A model generated the notes under the pieces. It saw only the letters and a program-made list of their open reading frames with translations. It was not told the DNA's origin and made no database searches. From the NCBI GenBank assembly GCA_052388135.1, contig JBQTIM010000016.1, forward strand, positions 1 through 9,865: a stretch of DNA of 9,865 nt, written 5' to 3'. A program made the position numbers and the translations under genes. Source of the DNA: JBQTIM01 sp052388135. Its GTDB lineage: Bacteria > Elusimicrobiota > Elusimicrobia > FEN-1173. Shown here in pieces: positions 1 to 7,726 of this stretch (positions are counted from its first letter, which is position 1; every line of letters begins with the position of its first letter).

Positions 1-39
1 AGAGAATCGCCTTGGCCGGGACGAGCCGTGTGGTTGGAA

Positions 40-3000
40 ATGAAGCTGGAGAAGTTGAGGCCGCTGGCGGAGGAGCTTATCCGGTCGGAAGACCCTCTGG
101 CTGTTATCAAAAGGGAATCAACGCCTCCGTCCGCAGAATGGGGCTGGCGGCTGAAAATGGCCGAGCAAATCATGCCCGGGTTCCCGGATGAGAGGATGTT
201 CTTCGTGCATCCGGAATCGCCGCTCAACGCCCTTTTCAGCGTCCGTCTCGGCGCGTCGGCCGTAAGTCTGTTGGGAAAGGACGGGGAAGAGATTCGGTTC
301 TCATTGGTTTCAAACAGGATCACCGGTTCCAACCCCGTGCAGCCTCTTTTCCTGCTCCTTCATGAGCGATTCCACCTCGCGGACTCCCACGCGGAACGGA
401 GGCCGCGCAATGAATTCGAACGTTTGCTCATGGAGGGCTGGACGGATTATCGGGTTTGGGAAATCTTGGCAACCGCCCTGGAGGAAGACCGTTCCCCCGT
501 CCTGTCCCGCATGGCCCGGAGCATGACGGATCAGGAAGAGCCGGACGGCGCCCGGATGAAACAAACGATGAAGAAGTTGTTCCAAAAATACAGCGATTAT
601 CAGTTTTCCTTCGGGGTCATCGAGAAGCTGATCGCCCGCAATCCCGAAGCGCGGGAGGCCTTGCAAGGCCAGGACTTTGACAAACTCTACGAGCTGTCCC
701 AGGATTTGCGGATGGCCGCAGACCTTTCCCATCTTCTGAAGATGAACTCGGCCGTGGGGGGCAGCGCGCTTTTTAGCGCCGTCTATCAGCTCCTTTTCCC
801 CGGGCTTCACCCATCCGTCCACCGCTACCTTCTGCGGACCCTGGATGTCCTGGGATGGTTTTCGAAATCCAGGGAAAAACTCGGTTTTACCCGCCTCCTC
901 GGGCTGGCCTATCAGCGGGCGGCCGAGCGGGGAATTGCGCTCGACAAGAACGATACGCTGGCCGACGCCCGCGATTTCCTCGCCGCAATGCGGACGTATA
1001 TTTCTACCTTTCAGCTCCTGGCCCGATGGACGAAGGCCCTGGCCGCAGGAGAGCCTGAAGAGACCGTCCTCGAAAAGGCTGAGGAAACCTTGGTGGATTT
1101 TCTTTTCCAACTTTTGACCGCGGGGACGAGGCCGGACGGCGCTCCCGGCCCGAATTCTCTCGCTTTTCTAAAGACCGGCTCAAAACTCAAGGGCGCCCTG
1201 GGGATGGCCGGAGAGATGGCGGCCCTGCTGGTCATCGGCAAGGGATTCCTGGCCGGAGTTCTGGCGCAGTCAATCCCGTGGGTACCTTTGGCCGTCATGG
1301 CGCCGCCGTTGCTCATGCTCGCGCTCTTGGCCGAATACGCCGCCCGGCACACCTATTTGGAACTGATCGCTCCGCATAGGGGGCGCGGGCAGCCGTTTAA
1401 GCTCCCCGAGGTGTTGGGAAGCTTTAAAAACCCTGCGGTCCGGAATAATTTCATCATCCATTTCAGCTTTTTTTCTCCTTACCTTATAGCGGCCATCGCC
1501 GGCATTCCAGACGTTCTCTTGGCGGTTCCCATCCTGGCTCAGGCGGCCTATGACATCGTTCGGGTCCTGCACATTGAAAAAATCAATCAAAAAATTCTCT
1601 CCGCGCCCGAGGCGTCGCCCGCACGGTCGGGGCACGATTCAGACGAGCCGTTTCGGATTGGCCGTATCCTGCGGCCGGGGATGCACATCGTCGATTTCGG
1701 GGCGGGCTGGAATCCTTCCTGGGCCGCCCAAATGGTGAAGGAATACGGAATCCGTTACACGGGCGTGGAGATTGATCCAGGGCTGGTGGAAGGGGCCAAC
1801 GGCTGGATCGATTTGAATTGGCGCGACCTTCAAGACCGTATGAAAGTCATCCACCATGACGCCAGGAAACCTCTTCCCGCCGGGATTGAGAAAGCGGACG
1901 TCGTCACCTTCAACAGCCTTAGAATACACAAAGATCATCTGCCGGAAACTTCCGCGCTGGTTCAGGCCATGTGGGACGCTCTCAAGCCCGGAGGCGCCGC
2001 GTTGATCTACATGGAAAATGACACCTTTGATTGGGCCGGAGAAAGTCAAAATGACGGGCTGGCGGTCCGCGCGATGCGAGAAGCGTTGAGCGAAATTTTC
2101 GGCGAATCAAATGTGACGGCGGGAAAGACTCCGCCGCAAGGGTATCACACGGGCCTCCTCGAAGCTGCGGACTTCGCCTACAGAAACAACGAAAAGACGT
2201 TCTTCCTGGCCCGCAAGCCTCCGGATGCCGGACCAGTCCCTTCGACCTCGGCCGTCTCTCCCCATTCGTCCCGGAACCCTTCACCGGCTAGCATGGAAGC
2301 CGTCCCCGGTCTGGAGACGGACGATATGCGTCTGTTGCTGGTGCACGGGATGGAGAGCGATCAGTTCCGCCGAGCAAGCGTCGAGGCGCTAAAGGGAATC
2401 GCGGATGCGTTGCGAAAGCTTCCTTTGAGCCATAGATCTCATATCAAGCGCATCCGATTCGCCCGCCGGCTGCCACGCCACGCGGCAGGGGTATACACGT
2501 CCGGAACGCTGACCCTGTCCCGAAGGCTGGACCGATTCGGGGCCTATATGGCGGTCATACACGAGACCGGCCATTTGATCGAGGAGCGTTATCGCGCCGA
2601 ACAGGGCGATGAGGCGCTTGAGGCCTTCAGGGAGTTCGGTTGGCGCCGGCGCTCTTATTTATTCAGCCGATTCGTCGCTTTTGGAATCCTGCTGGCCTAC
2701 ATGGCCCCGGCGATCGCTTCGGGGGCCGGTTCTCTATGTTCGGCCGGTTGGCTGATTAATATGGCCATGACGGTCTATATTTTTTCAGCGGTCCGGCGGT
2801 GGCGCTTGACGTCCCGGTTCGGGTTCGCCTCGAACATTTTCCGCCTTTTGGCCAAGGAGCGCTTTTACTCCCCGCGCAAAGATTGGCCGGCGGACCCTTT
2901 CATTTCGCCCGCGGCTCTCCGGACGGGACCCTCGGAAGATTTTGCCCATACCTATCAGAACCTTGTGATGGTTCCGGAGCGCATTTCGGCCGTCGAATCG

Positions 3001-3780
3001 CCGGCGCTGCAGGCCAAGTACGCGTGGATGGCGCGCGAGTTGTTTGAAAAGGAGATTCTTCCCGATCGAGGCGCGGATGAGAGAACTCCGCGTTTCCTCC
3101 GGACGTTCATGGTTCACGGCCGCCGCGCCGCCCGTATACAAAGCGTCGTCGGAAACGCCCGATTGAGCGGGGCGCCGACCGGAGACCGGGAGCGGGACGC
3201 CAGGGAAATTCTGGAAAATTTAAGGGCGCGGGGGCTTTCCATCGGGGTCAAGGACATGGTTCCGGTGGCCCGTGGATGGGTGGAGTCTCATGTAACGCCC
3301 GGCGATCTGAGCTTGGAGGAAGCCTTGGGGAATCCGGCCGCGGAGCATGAAGGAACGGACGTCTACTTCTTGGACTCCCTGCAGGCGATCGCGGTGGAGG
3401 AACGTGGCCGCTTTTTGAGAGTATTGAAGCGGGAGGGGGCGTCTTCCGTGGTCGTTACGCCCAGCTTGGCCGTCAAAATTCTGCTGGGTCTGCGGGGGGT
3501 GAGAGTCCTTCACAGGCCGGCTGTTTTCAAGCCGGCCGCGCCGGGCCTGTATCAAGTCAATTTGGCCGACATGGGCGGGAGGGACAGGGAAATCCTGCGG
3601 GGCGCCGCGCGCTTCTTCCGGGCTTCGGTGGTGGAGCTTGTGGCGCCGCCCGGCGACGAGCTGCACGGAAGGGCGCTGGCGGCGCAGATCATCACCAGCC
3701 TCCTGAAAGTCATGCGTCCCGCCGCCGTGGACTGGGAGGGCGTCAAAGAAGCCCTGTCGGCCATCCTTCAAGCCGCGTAG
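40..3780 (+). CDS. Giant multidomain protein: zincin-like, membrane, methyltransferase and second zincin-like parts
   Basis: I do not recognise this protein as a named family. Numbering from the ATG at 40 (about 1246 aa): HERFH at 108-112 fits the HExxH zinc-peptidase motif, with a possible third ligand E132 in EGWTDY. A hydrophobic region with several membrane segments spans about 393-507. A class I SAM-methyltransferase fold follows, with VDFGAGW at 551-557, the acidic GVEID strand ending at D579 and LKPGG at 648-652. A Pro/Ser-rich linker lies at about 728-757. A second HExxH, HETGH, is at 841-845, then a hydrophobic hairpin at 878-918 and a candidate ligand E966 in SEDFA. The last 250 residues match nothing I know. 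There is no signal peptide at this start and only a weak ribosome site; the frame is also open back to base 1 (GTG at 28), so the true start may lie outside the window. Codon use is less GC-biased than downstream. Substrates and role are unknown. Confidence 0.8.
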   Translation: MKLEKLRPLAEELIRSEDPLAVIKRESTPPSAEWGWRLKMAEQIMPGFPDERMFFVHPESPLNALFSVRLGASAVSLLGKDGEEIRFSLVSNRITGSNPVQPLFLLLHERFHLADSHAERRPRNEFERLLMEGWTDYRVWEILATALEEDRSPVLSRMARSMTDQEEPDGARMKQTMKKLFQKYSDYQFSFGVIEKLIARNPEAREALQGQDFDKLYELSQDLRMAADLSHLLKMNSAVGGSALFSAVYQLLFPGLHPSVHRYLLRTLDVLGWFSKSREKLGFTRLLGLAYQRAAERGIALDKNDTLADARDFLAAMRTYISTFQLLARWTKALAAGEPEETVLEKAEETLVDFLFQLLTAGTRPDGAPGPNSLAFLKTGSKLKGALGMAGEMAALLVIGKGFLAGVLAQSIPWVPLAVMAPPLLMLALLAEYAARHTYLELIAPHRGRGQPFKLPEVLGSFKNPAVRNNFIIHFSFFSPYLIAAIAGIPDVLLAVPILAQAAYDIVRVLHIEKINQKILSAPEASPARSGHDSDEPFRIGRILRPGMHIVDFGAGWNPSWAAQMVKEYGIRYTGVEIDPGLVEGANGWIDLNWRDLQDRMKVIHHDARKPLPAGIEKADVVTFNSLRIHKDHLPETSALVQAMWDALKPGGAALIYMENDTFDWAGESQNDGLAVRAMREALSEIFGESNVTAGKTPPQGYHTGLLEAADFAYRNNEKTFFLARKPPDAGPVPSTSAVSPHSSRNPSPASMEAVPGLETDDMRLLLVHGMESDQFRRASVEALKGIADALRKLPLSHRSHIKRIRFARRLPRHAAGVYTSGTLTLSRRLDRFGAYMAVIHETGHLIEERYRAEQGDEALEAFREFGWRRRSYLFSRFVAFGILLAYMAPAIASGAGSLCSAGWLINMAMTVYIFSAVRRWRLTSRFGFASNIFRLLAKERFYSPRKDWPADPFISPAALRTGPSEDFAHTYQNLVMVPERISAVESPALQAKYAWMARELFEKEILPDRGADERTPRFLRTFMVHGRRAARIQSVVGNARLSGAPTGDRERDAREILENLRARGLSIGVKDMVPVARGWVESHVTPGDLSLEEALGNPAAEHEGTDVYFLDSLQAIAVEERGRFLRVLKREGASSVVVTPSLAVKILLGLRGVRVLHRPAVFKPAAPGLYQVNLADMGGRDREILRGAARFFRASVVELVAPPGDELHGRALAAQIITSLLKVMRPAAVDWEGVKEALSAILQAA

Positions 3781-3834
3781 CCCCACGCCGAAAAGCGCGC
3801 TCTTCTTCCTTCCTGTCGTCTCTTCCGGCAAAAC

Positions 3835-3843
3835 TGATATCAT
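3835..3843 (+). promoter_or_regulatory. Probable extended -10 promoter of hflX
   Basis: TGATATCAT fits the extended -10 pattern TGnTATAAT with one mismatch in the hexamer, in the 71-bp gap between the giant ORF and hflX. No good -35 box lies at the usual distance, which is tolerated by extended -10 promoters. The hflX ATG begins 9 nt after the last base of the box, so the transcript would start at or within a base or two of the start codon and would be leaderless or nearly so. No Shine-Dalgarno sequence precedes the ATG, which agrees. Confidence 0.5.
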
Positions 3844-3851
3844 ACCCGCAT

Positions 3852-5126
3852 ATGGAACGGGCGGCGGTGGTGGGTTTGGATGTCGGGCGGGACGGAGACG
3901 GCGGGCCGGCCTCCTTGGAGGAGCTCAAGCGCCTGCTGGAGACGGCCGGCGCCGTGGCCGTGGCGGAGTTCGTCCAGAAGCGCCCGCGCCGCGATCCCGC
4001 GACGCTGGTGGGCCGGGGGAAAGCCGGCGAAATCGGCGAGGAAGCCCGCCGCCGCGACCTGGATTTGGTGGCCCTGGACGAGGACCTCACGCCGGCCCAG
4101 CAGAGGAACCTGCAGGAGATCATCCCCGCCAAAGTGGTGGACCGCACGCGCCTCATCCTGGATATTTTCGCCCAGCGCGCGCGCACGCGCGAAGGAAAGC
4201 TGCAGGTGGAGCTGGCGCAGTTGAGTTACCTCCTGCCGCGCATCACGGAAAAGTTCGGCCGCTTCGAGCAACAGACCGGCGGCATCGGCACCCGGGGTCC
4301 CGGCGAACGGAAGCTGGAGGTGGACCGCCGCCGCATCGAGGAGCGCATCGTGCGCATCCGCCGCGAGATCGGCCGCGTGCAGGCCCAGCGCGGCCTGCGC
4401 CGCGAGAACCGCCGCCGCGTGCCGCTGCCCGTGGCCACGCTCATCGGCTACACCAACGCCGGCAAGTCCACGCTCCTGAACGCCCTCACCCGCGCCGGCG
4501 GCGCCGGCGTTTACGCCGACGACAAGCTCTTCGCCACGCTGGATCCCACCACCCGCCGCGTGAAGCTGCCCGGCGGCCGCACGGCCCTTTTCACCGACAC
4601 GGTGGGTTTCATCCAGAAATTGCCGCACCATTTGGTGGCCGCCTTCCACGCCACCCTGGAGGAGGCCGCCTCGTCGGACCTCCTGGTCCACGTGCTGGAC
4701 GCGTCGGACCCGCGCTGGCCCGCGCAGGAGGCCGTGGCCAAGGACGTTTTGAAAGAGGTGGGCGCCGAAAACGTCCCCGTGATCCGCGCCTTCAACAAGG
4801 CCGACGCGGTGCCGTCGTCGCGGAGGTCCGCCCTGCGGCGGGCCGGCGGCGTTCTGCTGTCGGCGCGCACGGGCGAGGGGCTGGACGATTTCCTCAAGGC
4901 GGCCGAAACCCGCCTGGAGAAAGATTTGATGGAGAAAGAGATCCTGCTGCCCCACGGGAGAGGCGATCTGCTGTCCGCCCTTTACGGCTCGGCGCACGTC
5001 CTGTCGGAGGAGAGCTCCGCCGGCGGCGTGCGGCTCCGCCTGCGCATCGACCGGCAGAACTGGGGACGCCTGGAAAAATCTCTGAAAGGAACGCGCCCCG
5101 CGGCGCGCAACGGACATGACGACTGA
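3852..5126 (+). CDS. hflX: GTPase HflX, ribosome-splitting factor
   Basis: HflX is a cytoplasmic GTPase of the TRAFAC class that binds the 50S E-site region and splits stalled or hibernating ribosomes. The 424-aa length is normal for the family. An N-terminal HflX-type domain (about residues 25-110) is followed by a helical linker and the signature GIGTRGPGE before the G domain. The GTP motifs are G1 GYTNAGKST at 199-207, G3 DTVGF at 249-253, G4 NKAD at 315-318 and G5 beginning at S337. The family's usual Asn-Ala in the P-loop is present. The start ATG lies just downstream of an extended -10 box. The 3' end overlaps pgsA by 11 nt in another frame, suggesting one transcript and coupled translation. 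Confidence 0.95.
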   Translation: MERAAVVGLDVGRDGDGGPASLEELKRLLETAGAVAVAEFVQKRPRRDPATLVGRGKAGEIGEEARRRDLDLVALDEDLTPAQQRNLQEIIPAKVVDRTRLILDIFAQRARTREGKLQVELAQLSYLLPRITEKFGRFEQQTGGIGTRGPGERKLEVDRRRIEERIVRIRREIGRVQAQRGLRRENRRRVPLPVATLIGYTNAGKSTLLNALTRAGGAGVYADDKLFATLDPTTRRVKLPGGRTALFTDTVGFIQKLPHHLVAAFHATLEEAASSDLLVHVLDASDPRWPAQEAVAKDVLKEVGAENVPVIRAFNKADAVPSSRRSALRRAGGVLLSARTGEGLDDFLKAAETRLEKDLMEKEILLPHGRGDLLSALYGSAHVLSEESSAGGVRLRLRIDRQNWGRLEKSLKGTRPAARNGHDD

Positions 5127-5688
5127 CCGCTCCCAGACTTCGCGGCCGCCCAAGCCCGCCCGCGGCATGACCCTGGCCAACAAGCTCACGGTCCTGCGCA
5201 TCATCCTCACGCCGGCCGTGGTGGCGGGCCTGGTGTCGGGCGCGCGCGTGTGGCCCGCCGTCCTGTTTTTCCTATCGGCCGTCACCGACGTGCTGGACGG
5301 AGCCGTGGCCCGCCGCCGCGGGGAAAAGACTCTCCTGGGCAGCTACCTGGACCCCATGGCCGACAAGCTCCTCTTGGTGTCCGTCTACATGACGCTCACC
5401 TACCTGGGCCGCGTTCCCATGTGGGCGTTCATCATCATTTTCTCCCGCGACCTCTTCATCCTGTTGGGCTGGAGCACCATCTACATCTTGACCCACGACG
5501 TGACGCCCGCCCCGCGGCTCCTGGGCAAGCTCTCCACGTTCACCCAGCTGGCCGCGGCCGGCGCGTTTTTGGCGGCGCCGGACTCGCCGCTGCTGCCCTA
5601 TTTCCTCTGGCCCATGATCGCCGTCACCTCCGCCTCCGCCCTGGACTACATTTCCGTCGGCGTGAAGCGCTTGAGCGCCATAGGCTGA
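5116..5688 (+). CDS. pgsA: CDP-diacylglycerol--glycerol-3-phosphate 3-phosphatidyltransferase
   Basis: This integral membrane enzyme transfers phosphatidyl from CDP-diacylglycerol to sn-glycerol-3-phosphate, giving phosphatidylglycerol-phosphate and CMP, the committed step to phosphatidylglycerol and cardiolipin. The CDP-alcohol phosphotransferase motif DxxDGxxARx8Gx3Dx3D is complete, with D58, D61, G62, A65, R66, G75, D79 and D83. Several hydrophobic segments surround it and NKLTVLRIILTP near the N terminus is typical of PgsA. The length, 190 aa, is normal. The ATG at 5116 lies inside the end of hflX; a second in-frame ATG at 5167 (MTLANKL) would remove a short hydrophilic leader and is a real alternative. 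Substrate choice within the superfamily is inferred from the closest overall look and from having plsY and gpsA nearby. Confidence 0.92.
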   Translation: MTTDRSQTSRPPKPARGMTLANKLTVLRIILTPAVVAGLVSGARVWPAVLFFLSAVTDVLDGAVARRRGEKTLLGSYLDPMADKLLLVSVYMTLTYLGRVPMWAFIIIFSRDLFILLGWSTIYILTHDVTPAPRLLGKLSTFTQLAAAGAFLAAPDSPLLPYFLWPMIAVTSASALDYISVGVKRLSAIG

Positions 5689-5689
5689 C

Positions 5690-7093
5690 GTGGACGCCAA
5701 AACGCGGAAACGCGGCGGCGCGCGCAAGGGCGCGGGCCCCGAGGAGGATTCGGCCGCTTCCCCTTCGCCCGCGCCGTCCGGGCCGCTTCCTTCCATCGTC
5801 CTCGTCGGCCGGCAGAACGCCGGCAAGTCTACCCTCTTCAACCGCCTCTGCCAGGACCGCCGCGCCCTCACGTCGGACATCCCCGGCACCACGCGGGATT
5901 GGCTGGAAGGGACGGCCCACTGGGGCGACCGCTCCTACCGCGTGATAGACACCGGCGGCTACGCGCCGGGTCCGGACGTTATTCTTTCGGCGGTGCGCGC
6001 CCAGGTGGAGCGTTGGGTCCGGAGCGCCGACGCCGTGCTCTGGGTGGTGGACGGCCGCAACGGCCTGGCGCCGGCGGAGCAGGAGGTGGGCCGCTGGCTG
6101 CGCCGCCGCGCGCGCCGGGTCATCGTGGCCGTGAACAAAATGGACGACGCCTCCGCCGACGCGGCCCTGCCCGAGTTCCACCGGCTGGGTTATCCCGACG
6201 TGGTGGGCGTCTCCGCCTCCCACGGGCGGCGCATCAACGTTTTGCTGGACTTGGTGGAGGAGAGGCTGGGTCCCGCGGAGGCCGCCCCGGCGCAAGACGA
6301 AGGTCGGATCCGCGTGGCCATCGTGGGGCGGCCCAACGTCGGCAAATCCTCCCTGGTGAACGCCCTCCTGGGGGAGGAGCGCGCCATCGTCTCCGCCGTT
6401 GCCGGCACCACCCGCGACGCCGTGGATGCCCCGCTGGACTGGGAAAACCGCCGCTTCCTATTTATAGACACCGCGGGCCTGCGGGCGCGGAAAGCCAAGG
6501 GCTCCCAGGGATTGGAAGGCCTGACCCGCCTCATGGCCGAAAAGGCCCTGGACCGCTGCGAAGTGGCCGTGCTGATTTTGGACGCCGGCGAGGGCCTCAC
6601 GGAAGGGGACGTGGCCGTGGCCCGGCTGATAGACGCCAAGGGCCGCGCCTGCGTTGTGGGCGTGAACAAGTGGGACCTGGTGGAGGACAAGGCGCGCTTC
6701 GCGCAATGGTACCGCGACCGCCAGCCCGCCGACATGCCGTTCTTCAACTGGCCGCCGCTGGTCTTCCTCTCCGCCAAAACCGGCTACCACGCGCCCGACC
6801 TGCTGGCCGCCGTGGCCGAGGCGCGCGACCAGTACCACCGCCGTTTCGACGACGAGGACATCGCGGCTTTCTTCTGGTCCCAGATTCAGGAAAGGCCCTA
6901 TTCGCACCACGGCCGCAAGCTGGTTTTCCACGGCGCGGAGCAAGCGTCGTCGGCTCCGCCCGTCATCGTCCTGCGCTGCAACCTGCCCGAGGAGGACGTC
7001 CATTTCTCCTACCGCCGCCGGCTGGAGAACCTCTTCCGGGAAAAATACAAAGTGTCGGGCACGCCGGTTTTTTTCCGCTTCCGGCGGAAATGA
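5690..7093 (+). CDS. der: Ribosome biogenesis GTPase Der (EngA)
   Basis: Der is a double-GTPase needed for late assembly of the 50S subunit. The protein has 467 aa with two tandem G domains and a C-terminal KH-like domain. G domain 1: GRQNAGKST at 40-48, DTGGY at 87-91, NKMD at 149-152. G domain 2: GRPNVGKSS at 213-221, DTAGL at 260-264, NKWD at 326-329 and G5 at S361. The KH-like part runs from about 375 to the basic end FRFRRK. Der usually begins almost directly at the first P-loop; here about 35 residues rich in Lys, Arg, Pro and Ser come first. The start is GTG one base after the pgsA stop, and no ATG is available near the domain start. The P-loop of domain 1 reads RQNAG in place of the commoner RPNVG, with the Lys and Ser kept. 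Confidence 0.95.
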   Translation: MDAKTRKRGGARKGAGPEEDSAASPSPAPSGPLPSIVLVGRQNAGKSTLFNRLCQDRRALTSDIPGTTRDWLEGTAHWGDRSYRVIDTGGYAPGPDVILSAVRAQVERWVRSADAVLWVVDGRNGLAPAEQEVGRWLRRRARRVIVAVNKMDDASADAALPEFHRLGYPDVVGVSASHGRRINVLLDLVEERLGPAEAAPAQDEGRIRVAIVGRPNVGKSSLVNALLGEERAIVSAVAGTTRDAVDAPLDWENRRFLFIDTAGLRARKAKGSQGLEGLTRLMAEKALDRCEVAVLILDAGEGLTEGDVAVARLIDAKGRACVVGVNKWDLVEDKARFAQWYRDRQPADMPFFNWPPLVFLSAKTGYHAPDLLAAVAEARDQYHRRFDDEDIAAFFWSQIQERPYSHHGRKLVFHGAEQASSAPPVIVLRCNLPEEDVHFSYRRRLENLFREKYKVSGTPVFFRFRRK

Positions 7094-7104
7094 CGGCCCC
7101 AAAA

Positions 7105-7113
7105 TGCTATACA
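7105..7113 (+). promoter_or_regulatory. Possible extended -10 promoter of plsY
   Basis: TGCTATACA lies in the 27-bp gap between der and plsY and matches TGnTATAAT at the TG and at four of six hexamer bases. The plsY GTG starts 8 nt after its end, almost the same distance as between the hflX box and its ATG. There is no convincing -35 box and no Shine-Dalgarno site. This would make an internal, leaderless start within the cluster. The box overlaps nothing coding. Confidence 0.38.
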
Positions 7114-7120
7114 GCTTAGC

Positions 7121-7726
7121 GTGATCCCCGTTTTCCTGATCCTCTTCGCCTACATCCTCGGCGCGGTTCCCACCGGCTATTTGCTGGCGCGGTGGCTTAA
7201 AGGCATAGACATCCGCCGGGTGGGCTCGGGAAATCCCGGCGCCACCAACGTCTTCCGCAGCGTCGGCAAGGCGGCCGGCGCCGCGACCCTGCTCATCGAC
7301 GCCGGCAAAGGCTGGCTTCCCGTTTACCTGGCCCAGCGCGCCGGGCCCGGCGATGCCCTGCCCGTCCTGTGCGGCCTGGCGGCGGTGGCGGGCCACACGT
7401 GGCCGGTGTTCCTAAATTTTCGCGGCGGCAAGGGTGTGGCCACGTCGGCGGGCGTGTTCCTGGCCCTGCTTCCCCTGCCCACTTTGGCGGCTCTGGCCGC
7501 CTTCGGCCTCGGGTTCGGCTTTTCGCGCCACGTCTCCATCGGCTCCCTGGCGGGCGCCGCGGCCTTGGCGCCGGCGGCTTTCCTTTTGCACGGGCCAAGC
7601 CCGGCCGCCGCCCTGGCGCTGGCGCTGGGCGTCTTGGTGGCGGTGAAGCACATCCCCAACATCCGCCGCATCCTGCGCGGCGAAGAGCTGGGCGTCGGCC
7701 GCCCGGCGGAACGGGAGGAGAAATGA
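7121..7726 (+). CDS. plsY: Glycerol-3-phosphate acyltransferase PlsY
   Basis: PlsY is a polytopic membrane enzyme that moves an acyl group from acyl-phosphate to sn-glycerol-3-phosphate, producing lysophosphatidate, the first acylation of phospholipid synthesis. All three conserved cytoplasmic motifs are present: SGNPGATN at 36-43, GHTWPVFLNFRGGKG at 91-105 and KHIPNIRR from 176. The length, 201 aa, and the run of hydrophobic segments are typical. The start is GTG (residue 1), chosen because the sequence from MIPVFLILFAY onward matches the first membrane helix of the family and nothing upstream in frame looks like PlsY. The stop overlaps the gpsA start as ATGA. Its substrate is the product of the next gene. 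Confidence 0.95.
   Translation: MIPVFLILFAYILGAVPTGYLLARWLKGIDIRRVGSGNPGATNVFRSVGKAAGAATLLIDAGKGWLPVYLAQRAGPGDALPVLCGLAAVAGHTWPVFLNFRGGKGVATSAGVFLALLPLPTLAALAAFGLGFGFSRHVSIGSLAGAAALAPAAFLLHGPSPAAALALALGVLVAVKHIPNIRRILRGEELGVGRPAEREEK

Noticed and set aside
3515..3537. Perfect 8-bp hairpin GGCCGGCT/AGCCGGCC inside the giant ORF
   Set aside because: It lies in conserved-looking coding sequence (RPAVFKPA) in GC-rich DNA, has no T-run and is probably chance.
3794..3801. AGCGCGCT palindrome upstream of hflX
   Set aside because: Too short to call an operator or terminator in sequence of this composition.
3840..5285. Long minus-strand ORF (481 codons) opposite hflX and pgsA
   Set aside because: It is repetitive in Gly, Ala, Arg and His and has no recognisable domain; it mirrors GC-rich codons of two certain genes on the other strand.
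5899..7119. Plus-strand ORF (406 codons) in another frame of der
   Set aside because: Its product is Arg/Gly/Pro-rich with no domain, while the overlapping frame encodes an unmistakable Der.
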